A stretch of 64,000 nt of DNA, taken from positions 5,157,501-5,221,500 of the forward strand of contig NZ_CP024985.1 in NCBI RefSeq assembly GCF_002803845.1. The letters are read 5' to 3'. The notes under the pieces are model-generated. The model was not told where the DNA came from. It did not search any database and saw only the letters and a program-made list of their open reading frames with translations. The DNA comes from Streptomyces lavendulae subsp. lavendulae. GTDB taxonomy: Bacteria > Actinomycetota > Actinomycetes > Streptomycetales > Streptomycetaceae. Positions 31,866-39,767 of the stretch are shown one piece after another (the first letter of the stretch is position 1; every line of letters begins with the position of its first letter). A program made the position numbers and the translations under genes.

Positions 31866-32751
31866 GGCCGTACTCCTCCTCTGCCTTCCAGAAGTAGACG
31901 AACCCGCCGACGCCGGCGAGCAGGGCCCAGCCGATGGCGATCGGCCAGACGTGGTGGGGGAGCGAGGCGGCCTTGAAGCTGTCGATCAGCGCGAAGCGCA
32001 TGAGGTCGATGTAGACGGCCGCCGGGTTGGTCTTGAGCAGCAGGGTGACCCAGTGCGGCAGGTGGTCCGTCCGCAGGACGGAGTCGATGGACCACATCAC
32101 GCCGGAGGAGTACATCCAGGTGCGCAGGACGAAGGGCATCAGCTGGCTGACGTCCGGGTTCTTGCTGCCGACGCGGGCCATGACCAGGGCGCAGCCCGCG
32201 CAGAAGACGGCCATCAGGAAGAGCGCCGGGAGGGCGAGCAGCCAGGCGGGACCGGGGGTCTGGCCGAAGGCCAGGAGCAGGACGACCAGGGCGCCCATGG
32301 TGACGAGCAGCTGCTGGAAGAGCTGTACGACGGAGGAGATGGGCAGGCTGGCGCGGGGGAAGTGCAGGGCGCGGACCAGGCCCAGGTTGCCGTGGACGGC
32401 GCGGGTGCCGGCGTTGACGGAGCTGCCGATGAAGTCCCAGACGAAGACGCCGGTGATCAGGAACGGCACGTAGTCCGGCACGTGGTGGCTGGCGTTCATG
32501 ACGACGCCGAAGATGAAGTAGTAGACGGACGCGTTGAGCAGCGGGGTCATCAGGTGCCAGACCTGGCCGAGCCTGGCCGTGCTGTACGTGGCCTGCATGC
32601 GGGCGCCGGCGTACGCGGTCACGAAGTGGCGGCGGCCCCAGAGCTCGGCCAGGTAGCGGGGCAGGGAGGGGCGGGCGCCGCTGACGGTCAGGCCGTGGGC
32701 TGCCGCCAGCTCTGCGGGGCTCTGCGGTGCGGTAACGGTGGTCACGGTCAC
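31858..32751 (-). CDS. polysaccharide/teichoic-acid-type ABC exporter, permease
   Basis: A 297-aa ABC-2 permease of the TagG/Wzm type with six hydrophobic helices. After a ~35-residue cytoplasmic start it has YLAELWGRRHFVTAYAGARM and TARLGQVWHLMTPLLNASVYYFIFG, both family-typical, and the NPAAVYIDLMRFALID loop near the end. It starts at GTG; GTG 32745 is an alternative. It forms a coupled pair with the ATPase. The pair is divergent from a TetR gene that may control it. Confidence 0.92.
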   Translation of the reverse strand: MTVTTVTAPQSPAELAAAHGLTVSGARPSLPRYLAELWGRRHFVTAYAGARMQATYSTARLGQVWHLMTPLLNASVYYFIFGVVMNASHHVPDYVPFLITGVFVWDFIGSSVNAGTRAVHGNLGLVRALHFPRASLPISSVVQLFQQLLVTMGALVVLLLAFGQTPGPAWLLALPALFLMAVFCAGCALVMARVGSKNPDVSQLMPFVLRTWMYSSGVMWSIDSVLRTDHLPHWVTLLLKTNPAAVYIDLMRFALIDSFKAASLPHHVWPIAIGWALLAGVGGFVYFWKAEEEYGRG

Positions 32752-32898
32752 GGGGAGTCGCTTTCGACGGGGTCGGGGCGTCGCTGGCGGGTGCCTCCGG
32801 GCGGAGGCTGGGGACGGGACGGGTCCGTATCGTCGCTACGTGGAGCGTAGGGCTCCGCACGTCGGAACGCAACCGTATCGTCGTGACGTGCGCGCAGC

Positions 32899-32910
32899 TA
32901 TGCTCTGTGC
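32899..32910 (+). promoter_or_regulatory. leaderless promoter of the TetR gene
   Basis: TATGCT (32899-32904) is a good -10 hexamer and lies exactly six bases before ATG 32911. Transcription would therefore start at or next to the A of the start codon. No ribosome site precedes this ATG. Confidence 0.7.
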
Positions 32911-33525
32911 ATGACCACCGAGCCCGCCCCCGCCCCCGCCCGCCGCGCCCCCGCCGGGGCCGCCGTCCTGCGCGAGGACGTGACCGAGGCGATCCGGGCG
33001 GCGGTCGTCGAGGAACTCGCGGCGGTCGGCTTCGCCCGGATGTCCATCGAGGGCATCGCCCGGCGCGCCGGGGTCGGCAAGACCGCCGTCTACCGGCGCT
33101 GGAAGTCCAAGCTCCACCTGGTGCTCGACCTCGTCGGCGTTTTCGCCGCCGACGGCCTGCCCGTGCCGGCCACCGGCTCCCTCTACGGGGACCTCCGGGC
33201 CCTCCTGGAGGTCATGTCCCACGTGCTGCGCCACCCCGTGGCCTCGGCCGTCATCCCCGACCTGCTCGTGGAGGCCGCCCGGAACCCGGAGATCGCGGAC
33301 GCGGTGCGCGGAGCCCTCCTCGACGGCCAGCGCAGGCTCGCCGAGGGGATCGTCGCGGAGGCCGTCGAGCGGGGCGAACTGCCCGCGACGGCCTGCCCCG
33401 AGCGGGCGCTCGACCTGGCCATCGGGCCGCTGTACTGGCGGCAGGTCGTCGTACGGGACGCCGTGCCGGCCGGCTACCTCGACGAACTGGCGCGCGCCGT
33501 CGTGGCGGGGCTGCGGGCCGGCTAG
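32911..33525 (+). CDS. TetR/AcrR family transcriptional regulator
   Basis: A 204-aa regulator. The HTH is RMSIEGIARRAGVGKTAVYRRWKSK at residues ~43-67; a TetR C-terminal ligand domain of the type with LYGDLRALLEVMSHVL and PERALDLAIGPLYWRQVV follows. It is read divergently from the ABC exporter, 159 bases away, so exporter control is the obvious hypothesis. The ligand is unknown. The Ala/Pro-rich N-terminus and the adjoining -10 support a leaderless start. Confidence 0.9.
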   Translation: MTTEPAPAPARRAPAGAAVLREDVTEAIRAAVVEELAAVGFARMSIEGIARRAGVGKTAVYRRWKSKLHLVLDLVGVFAADGLPVPATGSLYGDLRALLEVMSHVLRHPVASAVIPDLLVEAARNPEIADAVRGALLDGQRRLAEGIVAEAVERGELPATACPERALDLAIGPLYWRQVVVRDAVPAGYLDELARAVVAGLRAG

Positions 33526-33534
33526 CCGGGCGCG

Positions 33535-35796
33535 TCAGAACGCGTAGCGGTGCGCCGACGCCGGCTCCGGGGCCTGCGAGGGCGCCGGCGGGGCGGGACG
33601 GCGGTCCTCCAGCGGGGTGATCGCCGGGAGCGGCGCCGACTGGCCCAGGAAGACCCGGCGGACCACCCGTTCCGCCGCGTGCCCGTCGTCGAAGGAACAG
33701 AACCGCGACCGGAAGGCGGAGCGCAGCTGCGCCGAGCGCGAGCCCTGCCAGTGGCCGGTGGCGAAGATGTCCACGAGCTCGTCCTCGGTGCGAGCGACCG
33801 CCCCCGGCGGGCACGCCCGCAGGTCGAAGTAGGTGCCGCGGGCGGCCTCGTACGCCTCCCAGTCGTCCGCGTGGATCACGATCGGCCGGTCCAGCGCCGC
33901 GTAGTCGAACATCAGGGACGAGTAGTCCGTGACCAGCGCGTCCGAGGCCAGGCAGAGCTCCTCCACCGACGGGTGGGCCGAGACGTCGATCAGCCGGGGG
34001 TGCGGGTCCCACGGCCGGTCCGTGCCCGCGTACGTCAGGTGCGTGCGGGCCAGCAGCGTGAAGCGCGGGCCCAGGTCCCGCAGGACCCGCTCGAAGTCCA
34101 GGTGCTCGGGCCGGCTGCGCCGGTAGTCGCGGTGGGTCGGGGCGTAGAGGATCGCCGTGGAACCCGGCGGGACGCCCAGGCGTTCGCGCAGCTCCAGCAC
34201 GTCGGACTGGGTGGCCCGGTGGAAGGCGTCGTTGCGCGGATAGCCGTATTCGAGGGTGGTGTACGAGGACGGCACCGCCCGCTCCCACACAAGGGTGGAG
34301 TGCCGGTTGGAGGAGAGCAGGTAGTCCCACTGGTCGGCGCCGCGCAGCAGACCGGCGAAATCCGGGGTCGGGGTGGCCGCCGGACGGTCCTGGAGGTCGA
34401 GGCCGACCCGCTTGAGCGGGGTGCCGTGCTGGGTCTGCACCAGGATCTGCCCCGGGCGCTTCTGCAGGGCGCGGTCGAAGTTGACGTTCGTGGTGAGGTA
34501 CGTCGCGCGGGCCAGGGCCGTCCAGTACGCGGCCGAGCCCGGGCGCAGCGGGGTGGTCCCGGCCGGGAGCGTCGCGGCGTGCCGGGGGTCGCAGATCCAC
34601 GCCGTGCGCATCCGCGGGGCCAGCTCCCGCAGCTTCGCCTCGATGGCCGCCGGGTTGCAGGCGTAGCCGCCGTGCCAGTACGCGGAGAACACCGCCAGTT
34701 CCGGGCGCAGCGGCAGCAGGCGCTGGACCCGGTAGTGCAGGCGCAGCAGGGACTCGCGCAGCCCCCGCCCCAGCGCGCTCCCTGCCCGGCCCGCCGCCAG
34801 GGACGCCGAGCGCACCACGGACAGCAGCCGGTAGACGCGCCGCAGGCCCAGCCGCATCAGGGAGTGCCGCAGCCGGTCCGTGCGGGACAGGGACAGCGGC
34901 AGGGAGCCGGAGCCCGCGCCGGGGGCCCGGTGGCGGCGCAGCAGGGCCGAGGCCCGCGCGAAGAACTCCGGGCGGGCGCCGGGCGGGATGCGGCCCCGGT
35001 GGGCGTACAGGACGCAGAAGTGCTCGGCCATCCGCCGGTGCACGGCCGGCCGCCAGCGCTCCAGCTCCGGGCGGGTGGCGAGGTAACCGAAGACCCGCTC
35101 GTACTGGTCGAAGACGTCCAGGTGGCGGCGGGTGGAGGTGGTCAGGATCGAGCCGGTGCGGCGCTGGCGGTAGTGCACGCAGACCCGGTCCAGGACGGCC
35201 ACGGACTCGGCGGCCAGCAGCGCCGGATAGGTCCAGGGCGTGTCCTCGTAGAAGCCGGGCGGGAAGGAGAGGCCCTCGCGCTCCACGTACTCGCGGCGGT
35301 ACGCCTTGTTCCACACCACCATCAGCATGCCGAGGAGCGCGGGGCGGTCGGCGAGGCGGAAGCTGGCCGGGCCCTCCTCGCGCAGCCGGTGCGCGAGCCG
35401 GTTGCGGACCAGTTCGCCGGTCCAGATGGAGCGCGCGTAGTCGTAGACGAGGACGTCGGGGGAGCCCGTGGCCTTGAGCCGGTCCGTGATGGCCTGGAGG
35501 GCGCCGGGGGCCAGGGTGTCGTCGCCGTCGAGGAAGAGCACGTAGTCGCCGCCCGCGCGGGCCAGACCCGCGTTGCGGGCCGGGCCCAGGCCGAGGTTCT
35601 GCGCCAGGTGCACGGCCGTGACCCGGGGGTCGCGGGCCGCGTACTCGTCGATGATCGGGCCGCAGGCGTCCGGCGAGGCGTCGTCGACCGCGATCAGCTC
35701 CAGATCCGGGTACGACTGGGACAGGACCGAGTCCAGGCACTCCTGGAGGTACGCCTGAACCTTGTACGCGGGCACGATGACGCTGAACCGGGGCAC
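33535..35796 (-). CDS. bifunctional GT2 glycosyltransferase / CDP-glycerol glycerophosphotransferase
   Basis: About 753 aa in two domains. Residues 1-~300 are a GT-A family 2 transferase (RFSVIVPAYKVQAYLQECLD; metal-binding region in GGDYVLFLDGDDTL). Residues ~370-740 are a TagF/TarF-like CDP-glycerol:polyol-phosphate transferase (NVNFDRALQKRPGQILVQTQHGTPLKRVG; TILYAPTHRDYRRS; LVTDYSSLMFDYAALDRPIV). Such fusions make wall-teichoic-acid-like polymers in actinobacteria. The GTG giving MPRFSVIV is preferred; ATG 35823 would add nine residues. It is convergent with the TetR gene and close to the TagGH-like exporter, a likely functional partner. Confidence 0.9.
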   Translation of the reverse strand: MPRFSVIVPAYKVQAYLQECLDSVLSQSYPDLELIAVDDASPDACGPIIDEYAARDPRVTAVHLAQNLGLGPARNAGLARAGGDYVLFLDGDDTLAPGALQAITDRLKATGSPDVLVYDYARSIWTGELVRNRLAHRLREEGPASFRLADRPALLGMLMVVWNKAYRREYVEREGLSFPPGFYEDTPWTYPALLAAESVAVLDRVCVHYRQRRTGSILTTSTRRHLDVFDQYERVFGYLATRPELERWRPAVHRRMAEHFCVLYAHRGRIPPGARPEFFARASALLRRHRAPGAGSGSLPLSLSRTDRLRHSLMRLGLRRVYRLLSVVRSASLAAGRAGSALGRGLRESLLRLHYRVQRLLPLRPELAVFSAYWHGGYACNPAAIEAKLRELAPRMRTAWICDPRHAATLPAGTTPLRPGSAAYWTALARATYLTTNVNFDRALQKRPGQILVQTQHGTPLKRVGLDLQDRPAATPTPDFAGLLRGADQWDYLLSSNRHSTLVWERAVPSSYTTLEYGYPRNDAFHRATQSDVLELRERLGVPPGSTAILYAPTHRDYRRSRPEHLDFERVLRDLGPRFTLLARTHLTYAGTDRPWDPHPRLIDVSAHPSVEELCLASDALVTDYSSLMFDYAALDRPIVIHADDWEAYEAARGTYFDLRACPPGAVARTEDELVDIFATGHWQGSRSAQLRSAFRSRFCSFDDGHAAERVVRRVFLGQSAPLPAITPLEDRRPAPPAPSQAPEPASAHRYAF

Positions 35797-35921
35797 GGCA
35801 CATCCAGGGGTCGGCGCGGGCATGTCCCCCGGGAACCGCGGGCGCGGCGTTCGGGTTACGCAGTGTGCGCCAATCGGGTTACCCGGCGTCAACGCCGCAC
35901 GTCAACGCCGTGATCACGGAG

Positions 35922-36779
35922 CTACTTGACGGCTCCGGCCATCACCCCCGTCACGAACTGCCGCTGGAACGCGAAGAACACGACGAGCGGTACCACCATC
36001 GACAGAAAGGCCCCGGGCGCCAGCACGTCGATGTTGTTCCCGAACTGGCGCACCTGCTGCTGGAGCGCCACCGTGACCGGCGGGTGCGCCGAGTCGGCGA
36101 ACACCAGCGCCACCAGCATGTCGTTCCACACCCACAGGAACTGGAAGATGCCGAGCGAGGCGATCGCCGGAGCCCCCAGCGGGAGCACCACCCGGGCGAA
36201 CAGCCGCAGTTCGCCCGCCCCGTCCAGGCGCGCCGCCTCCAGCAGCTCGCGCGGGATCTCCGCGAAGAAGTTGCGCAGCAGGAACACCGCGAAGGGCAGT
36301 CCGAAGGCGGTGTGGAAGAGGACCACCCCCGCCGTCGTCTCGAACAGGCCGATGGCGCCGAAGAGTTTCGACACCGGGATCAGCGCCACCTGGACGGGGA
36401 CCACCAGCAGCCCCACCACGACCAGGAAGAGCCAGTCGCGGCCCGGGAACTCCAGCCAGGCGAAGGCGTATCCGGCGAGCGAGCCCAGCACGAGCACGAG
36501 CAGGGTCGCCGGAACGGCGATCGCCACCGTGTTCAGCAGCGAGCCGGTGATCGTGTCGTTGCCCAGCAGCCGGGCGTAGTTCGTCACCGTCAGCTTCGAG
36601 GGCGCGGTCAGCGCCTGCCACCAGCCGCCCGTGTTCAGGTCGGTGGGGGACAGGAACGAGGAGATCAGCAGCCCGAGGGTGGGCAGCAGCCAGAAGAGCG
36701 CGGCCAGGACGAGGAAGACGCGGACGGCGCCGGACGCGGCACGGGCCGCGAGCCGGCCGACGGCGGCGGGCGTGCTCAT
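35922..36779 (-). CDS. carbohydrate ABC transporter permease (MalG type)
   Basis: A 285-aa inner-membrane permease with six helices. The EAA motif that contacts the ATPase is EIPRELLEAARLDGAGELRLFARVVLPLGAP. It starts at ATG 36779, overlapping the previous permease stop by four bases (ATGA). With that permease and the lipoprotein it makes a CUT1-type sugar importer. No ATPase gene lies in this operon, so a shared MsiK-type ATPase encoded elsewhere is likely. The sugar is unknown. Confidence 0.93.
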   Translation of the reverse strand: MSTPAAVGRLAARAASGAVRVFLVLAALFWLLPTLGLLISSFLSPTDLNTGGWWQALTAPSKLTVTNYARLLGNDTITGSLLNTVAIAVPATLLVLVLGSLAGYAFAWLEFPGRDWLFLVVVGLLVVPVQVALIPVSKLFGAIGLFETTAGVVLFHTAFGLPFAVFLLRNFFAEIPRELLEAARLDGAGELRLFARVVLPLGAPAIASLGIFQFLWVWNDMLVALVFADSAHPPVTVALQQQVRQFGNNIDVLAPGAFLSMVVPLVVFFAFQRQFVTGVMAGAVK

Positions 36780-38272
36780 CGGGACCCCTCCTTCCGCAGC
36801 CTGCGGATGTTCAGCAGCATCACCGGCACCACCAGAATCAGCAGCAGCACCGCGATGGCACTGCCCAGCCCCTGGTCGGCGTCCGTCCCGAACGAGGTCC
36901 GGTACAGCTGGAGCGCCAGCACGTTCGCGTCGTCCTGGACCGCGCCCGGCGCGATCACGAAGACCAGGTCGAAGATCTTCATCACGTTGATGACGAGGGT
37001 CACCAGGACCACCGCCAGCACCGGCGCCAGCAGCGGCACGGTGATCCGCCGGAACACCTGCCACTCACCCGCCCCGTCCACCCGCGCCGCCTCCAGCAGC
37101 TCCCGCGGTACGGCCGCCAGCCCGGCCCCGATCAGCACCATCGCGAACCCGGCCCACATCCACACGTACGCCCCGATCACCGCCGGGGTCACCAACGCCG
37201 GCCCCAGCCACTCCACCCCCGCGTACGCCTCCCGGAAGTTGGAGCCCGGCAGCCGCAGCAGCGCCCCGTCCGCCGCCGCCGGCAGGACGAAGGTGCCGTC
37301 CGCGCGGGCCGTCGCCGAAGCCACCACCCGCCCGCCGCGCACCGCCTCCACGCGCATCCCGGAGAAGCCCTGCTCGCTCGGGTCGACCGCGTTCGTGCGG
37401 CCGCCCCCGCCCCGGGTGAAGTCCTGCCAGACGGTGCCGGTGACCTTCCCCGGCTCCGCGGGCGCCGCCGCGGCCGTACGGGTCCCCGCGGGCAGGGCCT
37501 CCGGGGCCACGCCGACCAGCGGCAGCAGCACCGGAACCCCGGCCCGTACGGGCGTCCGGGTCACGAAGGCGCCCCCCTCGGCGGGCTCCAGCGGGGAGTC
37601 CCTGCCCGGCCGGGCCTTGGGGAAGGCCGAGGACTGCGCGAAGGTGTCGTGCACCCCCACCCACACCGCGTTGGCCACGCCCCGGTGGGGGTCGTGGTCG
37701 TAGACGAGCCGGAAGATGATGCCCGCCGCCAGCATCGAGATCGCCATCGGCATGAAGACGAGCAGCTTGAACGCCGTCCCCCAGCGCACCCGTTCCGTCA
37801 GCACAGCGAAGACCAGGCCGAGGGCGGTGGCCACCGCCGGCGCCAGCACCACCCACAGCGCCGTGTTGCGCAGCGCCGTGCGGATCGTCGGGTCGGTCAG
37901 GAGCTCCCGGTAGTTGCCCGTGCCGACGAACACGTCCCCGGAGCGGTCGAAGAGGCTGCGGTAGAGGGAGTACCCGATGGGCTGCACGACGAGCGCGCCG
38001 AGCAGCACCAGCGCGGGCAGCAGGAACGCCGCCGCGATCAGCCGCCGCCGCCCGGCGGCGGACCGTCCGGCGGTCGACCGTCCGGCGGTCGACCGTACGC
38101 CCGTCGACCGTACGCCCGTCGACGGGCCGTCCGCCGACCGTCTGCCCGGCGTCCGGGCGCCCGCCGTTCCGCTGTCCGCCGTTCCGCCGCCCGGTGCCCG
38201 GCCGCCCGCCGGGCGCGCCGCCCCGGCGTCGTCCGGGTCACCGGCCGGTTCCTTGCCGGTCGTGGCCGCCAC
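36776..38272 (-). CDS. carbohydrate ABC transporter permease (MalF type) with large insertion
   Basis: About 498 aa, longer than the ~300 usual for this family. The N-terminal ~65 residues are low-complexity, including TGVRSTGVRSTAGRSTAGR from a 15-bp DNA repeat. TM1 is IAAAFLLPALVLLGALVV. Between early helices and the later ones there is a ~150-residue extracytoplasmic insert with a beta-rich piece (GMRVEAVRGGRVVASATARADGTFVLPA) resembling a Cna-B/carboxypeptidase regulatory fold. The EAA loop is AVPRELLEAARVDGAGEWQVF. GTG 38272 lies four bases after the lipoprotein stop. It resembles E. coli MalF in having a big periplasmic loop, but the loop sequence is different. Confidence 0.88.
   Translation of the reverse strand: MAATTGKEPAGDPDDAGAARPAGGRAPGGGTADSGTAGARTPGRRSADGPSTGVRSTGVRSTAGRSTAGRSAAGRRRLIAAAFLLPALVLLGALVVQPIGYSLYRSLFDRSGDVFVGTGNYRELLTDPTIRTALRNTALWVVLAPAVATALGLVFAVLTERVRWGTAFKLLVFMPMAISMLAAGIIFRLVYDHDPHRGVANAVWVGVHDTFAQSSAFPKARPGRDSPLEPAEGGAFVTRTPVRAGVPVLLPLVGVAPEALPAGTRTAAAAPAEPGKVTGTVWQDFTRGGGGRTNAVDPSEQGFSGMRVEAVRGGRVVASATARADGTFVLPAAADGALLRLPGSNFREAYAGVEWLGPALVTPAVIGAYVWMWAGFAMVLIGAGLAAVPRELLEAARVDGAGEWQVFRRITVPLLAPVLAVVLVTLVINVMKIFDLVFVIAPGAVQDDANVLALQLYRTSFGTDADQGLGSAIAVLLLILVVPVMLLNIRRLRKEGSR
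38048..38122. repeat. 15-bp tandem repeat inside permease gene
   Basis: Five consecutive 15-bp units: CCGCCCGGCGGCGGA, then two copies of CCGTCCGGCGGTCGA and two of CCGTACGCCCGTCGA. Being a multiple of three, it keeps frame and encodes the STAGR/STGVR pentapeptides at the permease N-terminus. Confidence 0.85.
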
Positions 38273-38276
38273 CGGA

Positions 38277-39638
38277 TCAGTTCCCGTAGGCCTTGGCCGC
38301 GTCCGCCTCCAGTTTCGCCTGGGTGCCCGCCACGTCCGACGGGTTCGCCAGGAAGTCCTGGAGCGCCTTCCACTCCCCGGCGCCCGGCGTCCCGCCGAAC
38401 GCCGCCGGAGCCTGGTCCGACATGTCGAAGCGGAAGTCGTCACCGGCCGCGACCAGCGCCTTCGCGATGTCCCGCTGGATCGGATTCGGGTAGGCGCCCG
38501 GGTTCACCGCCTTGTTCGGGGAGACGAAACCACCCTCGCGGGCCTGGATCTCCGCCGCGTCCGCCGAGGCCAGGAACGTCAGCAGCGCCTGCGCGCCCTT
38601 CGACGGCTTCAGCGCCACCGCCACGTCACCGCCCGACACCACCGGCGCCTTCGCGCCCACCGCCGGGAACGGGAACACCTTGGCGCCCTCGCCCACCTTC
38701 TCCCCGGTCTGCGCGATGTTCACCGCCACGAAGTCGCCCTCGAAGACCATCGCCGCCGCGGGCCGGTCGCCCCCGGTGAAGGTCTGCGTCACCGACTTCG
38801 GGAACTCCGTCGCCAGCGCCCCGCTCGTACCGCCCGCCAGGAAGTCCTTGCGGCCGAACAGCTGCCCGAGCGTGGTCAGCGCATCCTTGACGCTGTCGTC
38901 CGTCCACTTCAGCTCGTGCCGCGCCAGCTTGTCGTACTTCTCCGGACCGGCCTGCGACAGGTAGACGTTCTCGAACCAGTCCGTCAGGGTCCAGCCGTCC
39001 GCGCCCGCCACCGAGACCGCCGGGGTGCCGGAGGCGGACAGCGTGTCCGCCGCCGCGATCAGCTCCTTCCAGGTCTTGGGGGGCGCGACGCCCGCCGCCT
39101 CGAAGGCCTTCGCGTTGTACCAGACCAGCGACTTGTTGGCCGCCTTGTAGTACACCCCGTACTGGGTGCCGTCGACCGCGCCCAGCTTCTTCCAGCCCGG
39201 CGAGTAGTTCGCGTCCAGCTGGGCCGCGGCCTCCGGGCCCACCGGCTGCGCCCACTTGTTGTGGACCGCCGACACCAGCGCCCCGACCTGCGGGAGCAGC
39301 GCCACGTCCGGCGGCTGACCACCCGCGATCTTGGTGCCGAGGAAGGTGACGATGGGGTCCTGGGCCGGTACGAAGGTGACCTTCGCGCCCGTCCGCTTCT
39401 CGAACTCCTTCAGCACCTTGGTGAAGTTCGCCTGTTCGGGCCCCGTCCAGACCGCGGCGACCTCCAGCTTCTCGCCGTCCAGCTTCGGTAACTGCACCCG
39501 CGGCGCCGCCGTGCCGGCCGGCCCCGGATCTTCCGGCCCCGGCTGCGGACCGCCCCCGCACGCCGAGAGCGCGAGCGCCCCCGCGGCCGCCAGGGCCGCC
39601 CACCCGATCGTCGTCCGGCTCGTTCCGTGCTCGCGCAT
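38277..39638 (-). CDS. ABC transporter sugar-binding lipoprotein
   Basis: A 453-aa extracellular solute-binding protein, family 1. The signal peptide ends in the lipobox LALSAC near residue 27. The binding-protein fold shows VWTGPEQANFTKVLKEFEKRTGAKVTF, then VPAQDPIVTFLGTKIAGGQPPDVALL and later YYKAANKSLVWYNAKAFEAAG. It captures an unknown carbohydrate for the two permeases downstream. A GGGGG tract precedes ATG 39638. The gene contains one TTA leucine codon (plus-strand TAA at 39489-39491, in VQLPK), rare in Streptomyces and dependent on the bldA tRNA. Confidence 0.93.
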   Translation of the reverse strand: MREHGTSRTTIGWAALAAAGALALSACGGGPQPGPEDPGPAGTAAPRVQLPKLDGEKLEVAAVWTGPEQANFTKVLKEFEKRTGAKVTFVPAQDPIVTFLGTKIAGGQPPDVALLPQVGALVSAVHNKWAQPVGPEAAAQLDANYSPGWKKLGAVDGTQYGVYYKAANKSLVWYNAKAFEAAGVAPPKTWKELIAAADTLSASGTPAVSVAGADGWTLTDWFENVYLSQAGPEKYDKLARHELKWTDDSVKDALTTLGQLFGRKDFLAGGTSGALATEFPKSVTQTFTGGDRPAAAMVFEGDFVAVNIAQTGEKVGEGAKVFPFPAVGAKAPVVSGGDVAVALKPSKGAQALLTFLASADAAEIQAREGGFVSPNKAVNPGAYPNPIQRDIAKALVAAGDDFRFDMSDQAPAAFGGTPGAGEWKALQDFLANPSDVAGTQAKLEADAAKAYGN

Positions 39639-39767
39639 GGCTGTGCCCCCGATGCCCGTGTGTGTCCCGGACCACAAGGTCTACGCCGACCCGCGCGACC
39701 CCGCAATACCGCGTGACGGGGCCGCCGCGGGCCCGTCACGGGGACACCGCGGCGCGGGAGGGCGACG

